Positions 43,989 through 53,392 are shown, numbered from the stretch's first letter. The stretch: 64,000 bases of DNA from Desulfobacterales bacterium (GCA_016342285.1 JAEINQ010000039.1:1-64000), one strand, 5' to 3'. Program-made: numbers and translations. The notes: generated by a model not told the origin, from the letters alone.

Positions 43989-44726
43989 GCTGTAATACCT
44001 CCTATCTTATTGAATAACTTAACTTTTCTAACGCAGACCTTGACAGGTCAGTTTGCTCGATAAGTTCAGTAGGGGCTATGAATTGGACAAAACATTGTCC
44101 ATCTATTGTACTATGTCAAACGGAATATGGTTCAGCCCCAATAAATAACGACAACACCAATCATCAATGTAAAATGTTATGGGTGCCTGTAACTGATGGC
44201 ATGGCTGTATGTTGAATCCTTGTCAGGGCTGACGAGGGTGCTGGTTCGGATGATGGCGTCGGGCTCTTCGGTGGTGGAGATCAACGAAAAGAATGTCTAA
44301 GTTGTTGTAAGTATATGAATAATTTATCCTAAGTCGGATAGGTTGCATTCCAGTTTCATCAAAATGCAACCTATCCGCAACCTATTTCTTCCATTTGCAG
44401 CCTCGATTAAAATAGCCCGTCTGTACGATTCTCAAATTAAACCCGAGAGTGTGTGTTCTTGCCTCCCGAGACATGATCATGATCATCGCACAAAATATAA
44501 AATATTATTGTTATTACAGTGGTATAATGATCCTTCAACTGATCAGGCGTGATCGTAGAATTTCGGTTTGTATAAAATATACAAATATATCAATGTGTTA
44601 AAATGCCAGGCCACGTCTGGGCTACCATATATGAATGTACATGGATGACGTTGTTGGGTAAGATGTCCAAATTGGTGTGGTTAATGAATAAACAATGTAA
44701 AATCAGGTTAAAATAGAACCTTTATC
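43989..44726. other. AT-rich non-coding boundary of the accessory region
   Basis: 738 bp with no credible gene. Composition falls sharply from the GC-rich left side. It holds a 14-bp inverted repeat ggataggttgcatt/aatgcaacctatcc (44336-44376, 13-nt loop), with a further partial copy gcaacctat directly after, and the palindrome listed separately. A short GC-rich open stretch (about 44194-44300, 34 codons) may be a relic of an older gene. The gap probably contains the island's left junction and the regulatory DNA of the next gene. Confidence 0.6.
44567..44585. promoter_or_regulatory. Palindromic candidate operator
   Basis: tttgtata-aaa-tatacaaa has perfect 8-bp arms. It sits about 140 bp upstream of the helicase-like gene at 44727 in an AT-rich leader, a plausible repressor site. 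Confidence 0.4.
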
Positions 44727-47582
44727 ATGGGAAATTCAGATATATTCATCGAAAAACAAGAGCTCCCACTAGTATGTGATAATCACGATTGCTCTTTCCA
44801 GCTCGGTTCTGGCGCTCTCGTTGAGGCAGTTAAGGAATATGGCCTTGTCATGGCTGATTGTGGCGAGACGGTTTACCAAGGAACCACCTGCCCTAAGTGT
44901 AAGCGTACCATAGCCCGTGCCTTTCCTCGTGACCGGCTTCTTATAGACCCATCAAAATTCATTGCTGCCCCAATCCCGGACGCCAGACAGAACCTGGTGG
45001 AGCAGGTAGAGGACAGAGCAAACCATATCGCCGGGGCCAGCCGTCTTGGCTTCCATTGGATTCCAGCATGGGATGAACAGGCTATCACGCATGGCGAGCT
45101 GGTAGCTCATATCCGCCGCTACAAACAACCCCAAAGACCTCATTACCCACCCGTCGCTATGATAGTGACGGAATTTGAACGTCGCCTAGAGCAAGAAAAC
45201 AGACTCATGGCGGTGGATGATTCCCCTGAAACGTATATTCGGCGGTTCTACCCGGATGTTCCGAAGTATCGAAACATCTTGACGGTTCTCGCCCCTGGTA
45301 GAGCCTCGGTAAATACAACGATCAATATGATCCATTACGAGGGCGATTCTGATACTGAGCAGCAAATACGGAAACGCGCATGGATAGATCTGTTTGACGA
45401 GGTTTGGGGTATATCGGTCACACAGACCGCTCAGGAGAGGATAAATCTGGCAGGATTTGGCCACTTGCAGTTGGGGGATATTGAAAACGAGTTTTATCGA
45501 AGAATTCGTCTGGCAACAGAATGGGATGTAATAGAAGAATGCCGGGAAAAGCTTCAGTGGGTTGGGGGATGGAAAGCGCTGGTTTCGTCCATAAAAAATC
45601 ATGTTGATGAAATTATCCAATCCGCCTGTGTTGAGTTAATGAGCTCATGGCAAGTGGAAGAAAGGAGATCTGAACTTTCAAGCTGGAAAGACCATTTTGA
45701 GAAGGGGATGGCTCTATTCATTGATGCGCCAATGGGGCTCGGTAAAAGCCATTCAATTATAGATGCTCTCACAGAAAAAAAGCAGTTGTCAGCGGTAATA
45801 TTTATGCCGACAAATCTACTTTGTGAGGAGATGGCACTCCATCTGAAGGTTCGCATTGCGATAAAGCTGGGTATTCCATGGATTGAGTACAAAGATAAAG
45901 TTAAAGACAGGAATTTCCGTGTTGAAGATGTTTATTATGCGGATGGCATAAATGAGGATGAATGCCCCCATTTTGGTGCCATCGTAAAACGTTACAGGGC
46001 AAACTGGGCTGTGAAAGGAGATTTCTGCTCAGAGTGCGTCAATACTCAAACATGTAGGTTCCGGTCACATGACAAGTTTATTCGACGCGCCAGGATAGTA
46101 GTGACAACGCACAAACAGTACGATCGGTTCTATGGTAATCGCGATTTGCAAAAGCGTCTCATCTATGGGAATGACGGAAATCAACACGAGATTGATAGAA
46201 ATTTGTTCATTATAGATGAAGATCTCTTAATGACAAATTGTTACCAACCAATACAGCTTACCTTTGAAGAGATAGCGAAAACATGCAGCGTTATAATTGA
46301 CTTTTTAGATGAGGAAGATGGGGACGATAAAGATGAAATGGTTTCGCTGATAGAATGCCTTATCGGAAAAATCAATTTGTGCCAAGAAACTTCGATTATT
46401 CCGCCGTTGGTTCCAAAATTCAAATTTAGTAAATATCTAAAGGAATCTTGGGGTGAAAATATTCCAACAATTCACGATCTATCTCCTGACAGGTTTGACG
46501 GCCAAGATTTCGTTGGTAACCACTTGGAGGTCATCGAGAACGCGATTAGAAAAGGGCTTTCAGTACAAAGATATCCTCAAGCCAAAGGTGGCCTTGATTC
46601 AGCCGGAGGTACTGTAAAAAGTGTTTTTTTGCCCAATCCAAAGGAATACAATCTTCAGAGGATGCCGCCTCATGTCTTTTTTGATGGAACACTTCTTGAT
46701 AAGAGATTGATTGAGCATAAATTGCGTAACGTTAAAATGCGGACAATTCGCTACGATCTAAAAAAAGTGCGAACCTATAAAATTTGGCAAAATGAGTACA
46801 CCGATTTTCCAAAATATCGCCTCCGAAACGATATGCCGAAGATAGAATCTATACTAGATGAAATTTTTTTGAAAAGGGGGGCTGAAGAAAATTACTTCAT
46901 TATTTGCTCGAAGGGATTGAGACAGTATGTCGATCAATATATTAAAGAAAAATACGCTGGATTCCAAATAGTTACGGAGCATTATCGAAATCTACGTGGT
47001 AAAAATTCTGCGAAACATTGTAATGTTTGTATTGTGTTAGGCAGTTTTATACCATCTGATGCTGTTGAAATTGCAGCGGGTATTGATTTCATTCAAGAAA
47101 TTTTACACAAGGAAAAATATCCGATAAAAACTAAGGATACTGTCTGGTCTTTTCAGACGAATAAATTTGTGCGCAGATATAAAGAAAAATATGGTGTTGT
47201 TCAAGTATTTGCTAACGCTTTGAGACAGACTGAACACAGACAGGCGTTAGCGAGGACAAGATATATTTACCATGATGTTGATTTTTATATTTTTTCTAAA
47301 GATCGGGTAGCGGATTATGAGCCATTTTTTAGGGGTGCCAAGGTAACGCCATGCCGTGCAGATCTCTTCAAGCCAATGCCGAGATACAAACATCCAGACT
47401 GCAATAAGGAATCTGTTAAGAACGCGGCGATGGAATGGCTGGAAACGCATGACACGGTAACGGCTACCGAGATTTACAATGAATATGGAATACGAAGGCA
47501 AACAGTCGGTAAATTTCTATATTCTTTATGCGTTAAGGGAATACTGACCAGAATTGGCAAGACAAAGTATGGTCTGCCATAA
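44727..47582 (+). CDS. XPD/DinG-like helicase of a mobile element (putative)
   Basis: 951 residues encoded by AT-rich DNA unlike its neighbours. N-terminus: zinc-finger-like Cys pairs (CDNHDC, CPKC). Walker A is APMGLGKS near residue 334. Four cysteines follow (413, 434, 437, 443), then RRARIVVTTHKQYDRF, the same order as the Fe-S cluster and post-cluster helix of DinG/XPD helicases. Walker B is FIIDEDL (about 494-500). Motif VI-like QALARTR is near 865. The C-terminus is a winged helix (TATEIYNEYGIRRQTVGKFL). I infer a DNA-unwinding replication or recombination protein; no close named family was recognised. Confidence 0.75.
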   Translation: MGNSDIFIEKQELPLVCDNHDCSFQLGSGALVEAVKEYGLVMADCGETVYQGTTCPKCKRTIARAFPRDRLLIDPSKFIAAPIPDARQNLVEQVEDRANHIAGASRLGFHWIPAWDEQAITHGELVAHIRRYKQPQRPHYPPVAMIVTEFERRLEQENRLMAVDDSPETYIRRFYPDVPKYRNILTVLAPGRASVNTTINMIHYEGDSDTEQQIRKRAWIDLFDEVWGISVTQTAQERINLAGFGHLQLGDIENEFYRRIRLATEWDVIEECREKLQWVGGWKALVSSIKNHVDEIIQSACVELMSSWQVEERRSELSSWKDHFEKGMALFIDAPMGLGKSHSIIDALTEKKQLSAVIFMPTNLLCEEMALHLKVRIAIKLGIPWIEYKDKVKDRNFRVEDVYYADGINEDECPHFGAIVKRYRANWAVKGDFCSECVNTQTCRFRSHDKFIRRARIVVTTHKQYDRFYGNRDLQKRLIYGNDGNQHEIDRNLFIIDEDLLMTNCYQPIQLTFEEIAKTCSVIIDFLDEEDGDDKDEMVSLIECLIGKINLCQETSIIPPLVPKFKFSKYLKESWGENIPTIHDLSPDRFDGQDFVGNHLEVIENAIRKGLSVQRYPQAKGGLDSAGGTVKSVFLPNPKEYNLQRMPPHVFFDGTLLDKRLIEHKLRNVKMRTIRYDLKKVRTYKIWQNEYTDFPKYRLRNDMPKIESILDEIFLKRGAEENYFIICSKGLRQYVDQYIKEKYAGFQIVTEHYRNLRGKNSAKHCNVCIVLGSFIPSDAVEIAAGIDFIQEILHKEKYPIKTKDTVWSFQTNKFVRRYKEKYGVVQVFANALRQTEHRQALARTRYIYHDVDFYIFSKDRVADYEPFFRGAKVTPCRADLFKPMPRYKHPDCNKESVKNAAMEWLETHDTVTATEIYNEYGIRRQTVGKFLYSLCVKGILTRIGKTKYGLP

Positions 47583-48004
47583 CCGTTATCCAAACCCGCA
47601 AGCATGTTTCAACAGAAGGGGGATAGGGCCAACATCAGCGTCAGCCTTTCCGTACGTACGGAAACCTCACCCTTGGTCCCCGTTTCCAGCTTGCCCCACC
47701 CAAAAGCCCTTTGCACAGCCCCAGCGCTCCATTTTCAGCCTATTTTACTTCTGCCCGAGCCGAAAGTACTCCGAAGAAAAAGGACGCCATAAATCGTATC
47801 CTGCTTGCCCTGTGCCAAAGTGCCGTCCAATCTGTCTTGGATGCCACTGGACATTTACCCATCCACCTTGGAAACAACCCCAAGAAAACAGCCAGAAAGG
47901 GCAAGGAAAGCGCTTACAATCTGACCAGAGCGACATTTTGTTATTGGCAATGCTATGTTATTTCAGTTGGATAGAGACAGCATGATGCTCATGATGACCT
48001 TATC
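47583..48004. other. Gap with an 18-bp perfect palindrome
   Basis: The 422 bp between the helicase-like gene and the kinase fragment has no gene I trust; an 87-codon ORF (47711-47974) lacks a ribosome binding site and homology I can recognise. tttccgtacgtacggaaa (47647-47664) is a perfect palindrome just after the helicase stop, possibly a protein-binding or resolution site. Confidence 0.6.
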
Positions 48005-48439
48005 GTGAAAACTGAACACTCAGGTCCAATCGGCGTCCACTTTTCAAGGGAACACGGCCGGATTACCCTCAAGGCCTGGCTGGCGATGCCGACCCGCTCC
48101 CCGGAAAGCCCGTCGGCCAAACCTGCCGCCGATTCCAAAAATGGCGTCAGCGACCATGACCGGGAACTGCATGTTGAAATCGCCGACGACGGGGTCGGTA
48201 TTGCCGAGCCATACCAGGAGAGCATCTTCAAGGCGTTCTTCCAGGTCCAGGGGGGGCGGCAGGACAAGGCCCCCGGCACCGGCATGGGGCTTTTCATGGC
48301 CAGGCGCCTGGCGGAACTTCTGGGCGGAAGGATTTCGGTGAAAAGTGAAGGCGAAGGAACCGTTGCCGCATTAAACCGGAGATCGTCTGATGTTTCGCAC
48401 CAAGATAAAGCAGTACTTGGTACTTACTTACTGCGATGA
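48005..48439 (+). pseudogene. Histidine kinase C-terminal fragment
   Basis: GC-rich fragment retaining the ATP-binding end of a sensor kinase: VEIADDGVGIAEP (G1 box), the F box (FKAFFQVQGG) and the G2 box (GTGMGLFMARRLAELLGGRI). The N box, dimerisation and sensor regions are absent, and after SEGEGT the frame runs into unrelated sequence. It is probably a kinase gene cut by insertion or deletion at the island boundary; the other half is not in the window. Confidence 0.82.
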
Positions 48440-48512
48440 CGATCTGTCGAAATGGTTGGTTGCATTGGTTTTTTGGCTGCTGAAATTACACAACGTTTAA
48501 GGGGGGATGAAT

Positions 48513-50957
48513 ATGGCGACAACAGCGCTGAAAAGCGATTTTGCCGACCCATCCGAAGACTTCCGGGCGGTACTGATTGAAGCCGGATTAACACCAAATG
48601 AAGTGGTCGCTGATGGTGTTTTGCGGCGTTGCCCCACCGCTGAAAAGCCCCGGTCCCAAAATGGCTGGCACGTGCTTTATCCCGATCCACCCGCCGGTGC
48701 TTACGGAGATTGGGCAACAGGCATATCAAATGTATGGAGTATGGGCAACGACACCCTATCACCCACCGAACTGTCGCAAATTAAAAAAGAGGTGGAACGC
48801 CATAAGGCCGAATTTAAAAAAAGCCAAGCAGAACAACACCGGGCCAAGGCCGCCGAAGCACAACGGTATCTTGCGAATCTGAAACCGGCGACAGCGGACA
48901 ACCCATACCTTGCCAGAAAAAAAGTAAAGCCCTGTGCGAAGCTTCTGGTTGACGGTCAGATGCTTATTGTCCCGGTCCACTGCCCCGATGATGACCAATC
49001 CATGAGTTACCAAAGGATCGATGGCAACGGCGGCAAGAAATTTATGCCCGGTGCCAGAGTCGCCGGGGGATATTTCGCTATCAAAAGCGGAGACGGTCCT
49101 ATCCTCATAGGGGAAGGTATTGCAACGGCGTTGAGTCTCCACGAGGCTACCGGCCTGACGGTGCTTGTGGCTTTCTCTGCTGGCAACCTGGAAGCCGTGG
49201 GGTCTATGGCACGGGGCCGATACCCTGAACGGCAGATCATTCTTTGCGCCGACGATGACACCAAGACAGCGGAGAAGACCGGGCAGAATCCGGGCATCGA
49301 GGCGGCTGCCAGGGTGGCGAGGGCTGTCAATGGTCTGGTGGCGGTGCCTGGGAACCCTGGAGACTTCAACGATCTTCACGTCTCCAAGGGGTCGGGGGCG
49401 GTCAAGGCGGCAATCGAAGCCGCCCAACCCCCGGAGACTTCCAAAGTTCAGACAGACCAGGGCGACGATTGTCCCGAACCGATGCCCTTACCTGACGGAC
49501 TGCCCCCTGTTACGGCCTTCGATTTCCAATTATTACCGGAAACCCTGCGGCCTTGGGCTGCTGATATTGCCGAGCAGATGCAATGTCCGCCGGATTACGT
49601 AGCCGTGGCGATTATGGCTGCCCTCTCGGCAGTGGTCGGGCGGCGAATCGGTATCCGCCCAAAAGAGTCAACCGACTGGACCGTAACCCCGAATCAATGG
49701 GCAATGCTGATCGGTCGGCCTGGTGTGCTGAAATCTCCGGCTATGGAAGCGGCGCTATCACCGTTGAAGCGTTTAGCGGCTGTTGCAGTGGACGAATATC
49801 AAGGGGCAATTTCCGAATATGAAAAGATCAAAATTGCGGAGAAATTGCGGGGCGAGGCTGCCGAAAAAGCTGCTCGGGCTGCTTTAAAGAAAGACCCCGG
49901 CGCCGACCTGACCGGCATTTTGGAAATTGAGAAAGCCGATGCCCCGACCCTTCGGCGCTTCATGGCGAATGACACCACGGCGGCGGCCCTGGGTGAGTTG
50001 CACCGGCAAAACCCCAACGGGCTTTTGGTTTTTCGTGATGAGTTGGTAAGTCTGCTGAAAATGCTGGACCAGGAAGAAAACGCAGAGGCCCGAGGCTTTT
50101 ACCTGACTGGCTGGAATGGTGACTCTCCATATACCTTCGACCGGATCACCCGTGGAATGAACCTTCATATCCCAGCGGTTTGCCTATCGCTGTTGGGAAG
50201 CACTCAACCGGCCCGGATTGCTCAATACGTCAAGGGCGCCGTCAACGGCACCGGCGACGATGGACTATTGCAGCGGTTTGGGCTGATCGTTTGGCCCGAC
50301 ACTTCCGGCGCATGGCGGGACGTGGATCGTTGGCCGGACAGTGAAGCAAAGCGACAGGCTCACAAGGTTTTTGAACGGCTTGCCGGGCTTAACCCCATGT
50401 CCATGGGCGCCAAACAGGACAAGGGAATTGACGGAGAACCCGAGGGCGTCCCGTATCTTCGGTTTGACCCGGATGGCCTGGGCCTATTCCGAGAATGGCA
50501 CCGAGGCCTGGAAGCCCGGTTGCGGTCCGGCGATCTTCACCCTGCCTTTGAATCCCACCTTGCAAAATACCGAAAGCTGGTTCCCGGACTGGCCCTGATC
50601 ATACATCTGGCGAACGGCGACAGTGGTCCCGTAGCCCGGTCTGCGGTGCTTCGGGCGCTTGCATGGGCTGAGTATTTGGAAACCCACGCAAAGCGCCTAT
50701 ATGCAAGCGTGACGACCCCTAATGCATCAGCGGCACGGCTGATAGTCAAAAAGATTCGAGGCGGCGCCCTTCAGACAGTTTTGACAGAGCGGGAAATTTA
50801 CCGTCCTCAATGGGCTGGGTTGGCCGATCTGGAAACGATCAAGGCCGGCGTCAAGCTGTTGGTTGACCGTGACTGGTTTATCGAAAACCGGAAGGATACC
50901 GGTGGCCGACCTTCTGTCGAGTACCGCTTAAACCCGAAAACGGAGGGGCTGCGGTGA
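48513..50957 (+). CDS. Phage/satellite-type primase-helicase (TOPRIM + DUF3987)
   Basis: 814 residues. The N-terminal part has a CHC2-like or DUF927-adjacent leader (RRCPTAEKP, GWHVLYPD). The TOPRIM core follows (PILIGEGIATALSLHEATG, then ILCADDD with the acidic triad). From about 345 the DUF3987 domain begins (LPETLRPWAADIAEQMQCPP, then GRPGVLKSPAME as its Walker A). Such fusions drive replication of prophages, satellites and integrative elements. The start at 48513 is chosen for its GGGGGG site 6 nt upstream. First gene of a three-gene rightward operon. Confidence 0.88.
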   Translation: MATTALKSDFADPSEDFRAVLIEAGLTPNEVVADGVLRRCPTAEKPRSQNGWHVLYPDPPAGAYGDWATGISNVWSMGNDTLSPTELSQIKKEVERHKAEFKKSQAEQHRAKAAEAQRYLANLKPATADNPYLARKKVKPCAKLLVDGQMLIVPVHCPDDDQSMSYQRIDGNGGKKFMPGARVAGGYFAIKSGDGPILIGEGIATALSLHEATGLTVLVAFSAGNLEAVGSMARGRYPERQIILCADDDTKTAEKTGQNPGIEAAARVARAVNGLVAVPGNPGDFNDLHVSKGSGAVKAAIEAAQPPETSKVQTDQGDDCPEPMPLPDGLPPVTAFDFQLLPETLRPWAADIAEQMQCPPDYVAVAIMAALSAVVGRRIGIRPKESTDWTVTPNQWAMLIGRPGVLKSPAMEAALSPLKRLAAVAVDEYQGAISEYEKIKIAEKLRGEAAEKAARAALKKDPGADLTGILEIEKADAPTLRRFMANDTTAAALGELHRQNPNGLLVFRDELVSLLKMLDQEENAEARGFYLTGWNGDSPYTFDRITRGMNLHIPAVCLSLLGSTQPARIAQYVKGAVNGTGDDGLLQRFGLIVWPDTSGAWRDVDRWPDSEAKRQAHKVFERLAGLNPMSMGAKQDKGIDGEPEGVPYLRFDPDGLGLFREWHRGLEARLRSGDLHPAFESHLAKYRKLVPGLALIIHLANGDSGPVARSAVLRALAWAEYLETHAKRLYASVTTPNASAARLIVKKIRGGALQTVLTEREIYRPQWAGLADLETIKAGVKLLVDRDWFIENRKDTGGRPSVEYRLNPKTEGLR

Positions 50958-51247
50958 GCTACCTCGAACAATTAAAATCAGAAAACATACACCCGGAGGC
51001 ACTGTCAAAACTGCCAAAACCCCCTTTTGACAGTTTTGACAGTGCTTCGGGGAGTACATTTCATGAAAAAAAAGAGGAACGGGCGGCGGATGACCGGATA
51101 GACCTCCCCGAAGGTTGCCCCCTTCTCGGCAACCCGGTTCCCGACGGCTGCCGATTTGAACCCCGGCTGTTTTCTCGGATGGTCCGTGAGGGCGTATTGC
51201 CGATGCCGGATGGATCATGTCCTATTCGGTGGGTCTGCAAAGTATAG
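50954..51247 (+). CDS. Small accessory protein of the primase operon
   Basis: 97 residues, unrecognised. The GTG start overlaps the stop of the primase-helicase (GTGA), a sign of translational coupling. The N-terminal half is low-complexity; the C-terminal half has three conserved-looking Cys (LPEGCPLL, PDGCRFE, DGSCPIRW). It could be a replication accessory protein; this is from position only. Confidence 0.6.
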   Translation: MSYLEQLKSENIHPEALSKLPKPPFDSFDSASGSTFHEKKEERAADDRIDLPEGCPLLGNPVPDGCRFEPRLFSRMVREGVLPMPDGSCPIRWVCKV

Positions 51248-51299
51248 GCCCCTTTTTATTGAGGGGATAAACAGTGATTTTAATCAAAAGGGGAACATC

Positions 51300-51737
51300 A
51301 TGCCAAACCGAAAAAACGCCCCGACCAAGCCGGAACTGGCCCGGTTCAAAGCCATGAACGATCTTGGATTAAGTCCCCACGCTATCGCCAAACGTGTCGG
51401 CAGGGACCCGAAAACCGTCCGCAAGTATTTGCAATCCGATGTTTACCAGGACCCGGCAATTCAGGACATGGTCGATAAGATCAAGGAAAAGGAAATCGCC
51501 GATCTTTACTTGTTGGGGGCAAAGGCCCGTCAACGTCTGCATGATCTGCTTGACGACGGCGATACCAAGACCATCGAAACGGTGGCGGTCATGGACCGAT
51601 CATTTCAACAGCGCCGATTGCTTGAGGGTCAATCCACGGTGAACATGGCGACCTTTCATGCGGACATTCAGGCGGCCAAGGAGCTATTGAAAAACAAAGA
51701 TTTCTGCATGGCCGAGAGCGACCGAGAGGGTTTCTGA
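51300..51737 (+). CDS. Helix-turn-helix protein, small-terminase-like
   Basis: 145 residues. An N-terminal HTH is clear: FKAMNDLGLSPHAIAKRVG followed by RDPKTVRKYLQ. The rest is helical with DRSFQQRRLLEGQS. The shape suits a phage small-terminase or transposase-type DNA-binding protein. No large terminase follows. AGGGGAAC before the ATG at 51300 is the ribosome binding site. Last gene of the block; about 180 bp without a gene follow. Confidence 0.72.
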   Translation: MPNRKNAPTKPELARFKAMNDLGLSPHAIAKRVGRDPKTVRKYLQSDVYQDPAIQDMVDKIKEKEIADLYLLGAKARQRLHDLLDDGDTKTIETVAVMDRSFQQRRLLEGQSTVNMATFHADIQAAKELLKNKDFCMAESDREGF

Positions 51738-51917
51738 CCACATATCGTGTTTAAGTTTGCGCAAGGCGGTAGTCATTATTTTACCTCCCGTATCCTTGTC
51801 GATCAAGCGACCGATGCCGTATCCAATCGGACCAGTGATATGCATTAAGGCTGTCCTGTAATTAACTGCGGTCTATCTACTATGTGCTATATTTAACATA
51901 CCTCGGCTGATACTATT

Positions 51918-52571
51918 CTAATATATCCTTACCGTGTCATAGGCAAATGTAAACTCCGTATATGTCCCATAGTAGAACATCTCCATCTCTACACCACCGC
52001 TCTCATTCTTCATCCAATCGAGAGCCTCAAATACCTCCCACTCAATGTCACATGTCCGTGTCTCCGAATAATCAAATTGATCACAATACGGCCCACTACA
52101 CCTTACGCAGAGATGACCTGGATCACATTGAAATGAGGAACTACATTGACCGCCAGCAGGAACTTGGCCGCAAAAAGCCGTGCCTTCGACACCGAATACC
52201 GTAATATTGCCACGTATATTTTCCGAAATCAAACCTGTGTCGCCCTGCACAATTCCGGACCCGTCATGGTATCCTTCGGATATGCTTTGGTTCTCTACTG
52301 TTGGCGTTATGTCCTGACTGATTACAGGCATGGTCCCAGTCGCTGCGCCGGAATCATTTGAAAATGTCTTGCCCTCAAGCACATCAGTACTTGCTGCAGT
52401 TCCTGACGCTGGCGTGTACTGCCCTAACGAAGCCTCAGGCTTAAGCCCTGCCACTACCTGCAGGACAATAATCGCCTCTTCCAATCCGACCTGTCCGTCG
52501 TTGTTCATGTCGCCCACCTGTCCCGCATGGGCAACACTGACCATGAGCAAAAAAACAAGTAAGGTCCTCAT
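51918..52571 (-). CDS. Secreted dockerin-like repeat protein
   Basis: 217 residues. Cleavable signal peptide (MRTLLVFLLMVSVAHAG), then a half-dockerin calcium loop GDMNNDGQVGLEEAIIVLQ, typical of Desulfobacterota extracellular proteins. The centre is Gly/Ser/Thr-rich and the C-terminus has six or seven Cys (CGQVPAGGQCSS, CVRCSGPYCDQF). The start at 52571 is fixed by GGGAGG 5 nt upstream. Extracellular role unknown. It reads against the two flanking replication modules. Confidence 0.82.
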   Translation of the reverse strand: MRTLLVFLLMVSVAHAGQVGDMNNDGQVGLEEAIIVLQVVAGLKPEASLGQYTPASGTAASTDVLEGKTFSNDSGAATGTMPVISQDITPTVENQSISEGYHDGSGIVQGDTGLISENIRGNITVFGVEGTAFCGQVPAGGQCSSSFQCDPGHLCVRCSGPYCDQFDYSETRTCDIEWEVFEALDWMKNESGGVEMEMFYYGTYTEFTFAYDTVRIY

Positions 52572-52818
52572 GAATTCCTCCCAACCATTTTGATATTTGT
52601 TTACAGACAGAAAAATATGGTCTTGAATCATCAAGTTATGAATTATTATACAAAAGATATCTTGCCATCAGCCCAAATATCAACTTCTGACAAATTAGTA
52701 ACAACTATTTACTGTGTACTCAACCTCTTTTTATTTTTCGCCAGTAGAAAGGGGTATGTATAATAACAGATAGGGGGGTGTGATTTTTGACCTTGCCCCC
52801 CCTGCTCAGGACAAGGCA

Positions 52819-52837
52819 GTGGAACGAAACGTTCCAC
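52819..52837. repeat. Perfect inverted repeat
   Basis: gtggaacg-aaa-cgttccac with 8-bp arms, in the otherwise gene-free 52572-52999 stretch. Possible protein-binding site. Confidence 0.5.
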
Positions 52838-52959
52838 CCGAACTGCACCCACCATCGCTACCGGACCCGTGTGAAAAGAACTCACCAATAGGAAAATGCA
52901 TGAAAATTGATGCTGATGGTGGGAAATACGGTGGGAAAACGGATTTAGAGGAAAAGAAA

Positions 52960-52988
52960 AAGGGGTTACGGAAATTCCGTAACCCCTT
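52960..52988 (-). terminator. Strong intrinsic terminator
   Basis: aaggggttacgga-aat-tccgtaacccctt is a perfect 13-bp stem. On the minus strand it is followed by TTTTTCTTTT, a proper U-tract. It lies 12 bp after the 3' end of the tRNA-Asp fragment and reads as that tRNA's terminator. Confidence 0.88.
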
Positions 52989-52999
52989 GATTTTATTCG

Positions 53000-53045
53000 T
53001 GGCGGGAGCGACGAGACTCGAACTCGCGACCTCCGGCGTGACAGG
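53000..53045 (-). other. tRNA-Asp (GTC) 3' half, candidate attachment-site scar
   Basis: On the minus strand the sequence starts at the anticodon loop CTGTCAC (anticodon GTC), continues GCCGG, a T-arm with GTTCGAGTC, and ends CGCTCCCGCCA with an encoded CCA. The 5' half is absent: upstream bases do not pair with GCCGG or resemble a D-arm. Half-tRNAs starting at the anticodon loop are the usual product of tyrosine-integrase insertion into tRNA genes. The intact copy would be at the other end of the element, outside this window. Confidence 0.82.
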
Positions 53046-53097
53046 GCGATATATTCAATGATTCCAGCGTGTTCCACCTATTTTCACATCCATTGAA

Positions 53098-53140
53098 AGC
53101 CGTTTAGAGCCGTCTAAAGCCGTCTAAAAAGCCGTCTGGT
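53098..53140. repeat. Iteron-like direct repeats (agccgtctaa)
   Basis: Four tandem copies of agccgt(t/c)ta at 10-12-bp spacing, i.e. about one helical turn apart, followed by caggcggtcaggcggt. Their phasing suggests a protein-binding array next to the attachment scar. Confidence 0.6.
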
Positions 53141-53264
53141 CACCCAGGCGGTCAGGCGGTATGGACAATGAAACACTACCCTTCCCAAGCACCGTAATCA
53201 ACCCCAAGATTTTTGCGACAGTATCCACAAAACCGTGACACCTGGATATTGTGTGTCTGTGGTA

Positions 53265-53392
53265 CCCGTCACGGCGTAATTACACCTGGACACCGGAAGC
53301 GTAACGGGGCACCAAAGAACCATTACATAGTGTAATAGTATTATGATTACAAGGTAATAGCAATTACACCAGTGTCCCGTCACGCTTGCCCT
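53265..53392. promoter_or_regulatory. ATTACA cluster, candidate origin or operator region
   Basis: At least five ATTACA/TGTAAT motifs in 130 bp, including the palindrome attaca-tag-tgtaat (53322-53336). It is bordered by inverted copies of ccgtcacg...attacacc. It sits 260-380 bp upstream of the primase gene, where a replication origin or autoregulatory site would be expected. Confidence 0.55.

Noticed and set aside
44194-44300. 34-codon GC-rich open stretch in the AT-rich gap
   Set aside because: Too short to identify and without a ribosome binding site; noted only as a possible relic inside the gap description.
47711-47974. 87-codon ORF between the helicase-like gene and the kinase fragment
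   Set aside because: No ribosome binding site, no recognisable motif, and overlapping ORFs of similar length in other frames.
52709-53077. 122-codon minus-strand ORF
   Set aside because: It reads through the tRNA-Asp half and its terminator (the SRVRVSSLPPR string is a typical translated tRNA end), so it is not a gene.
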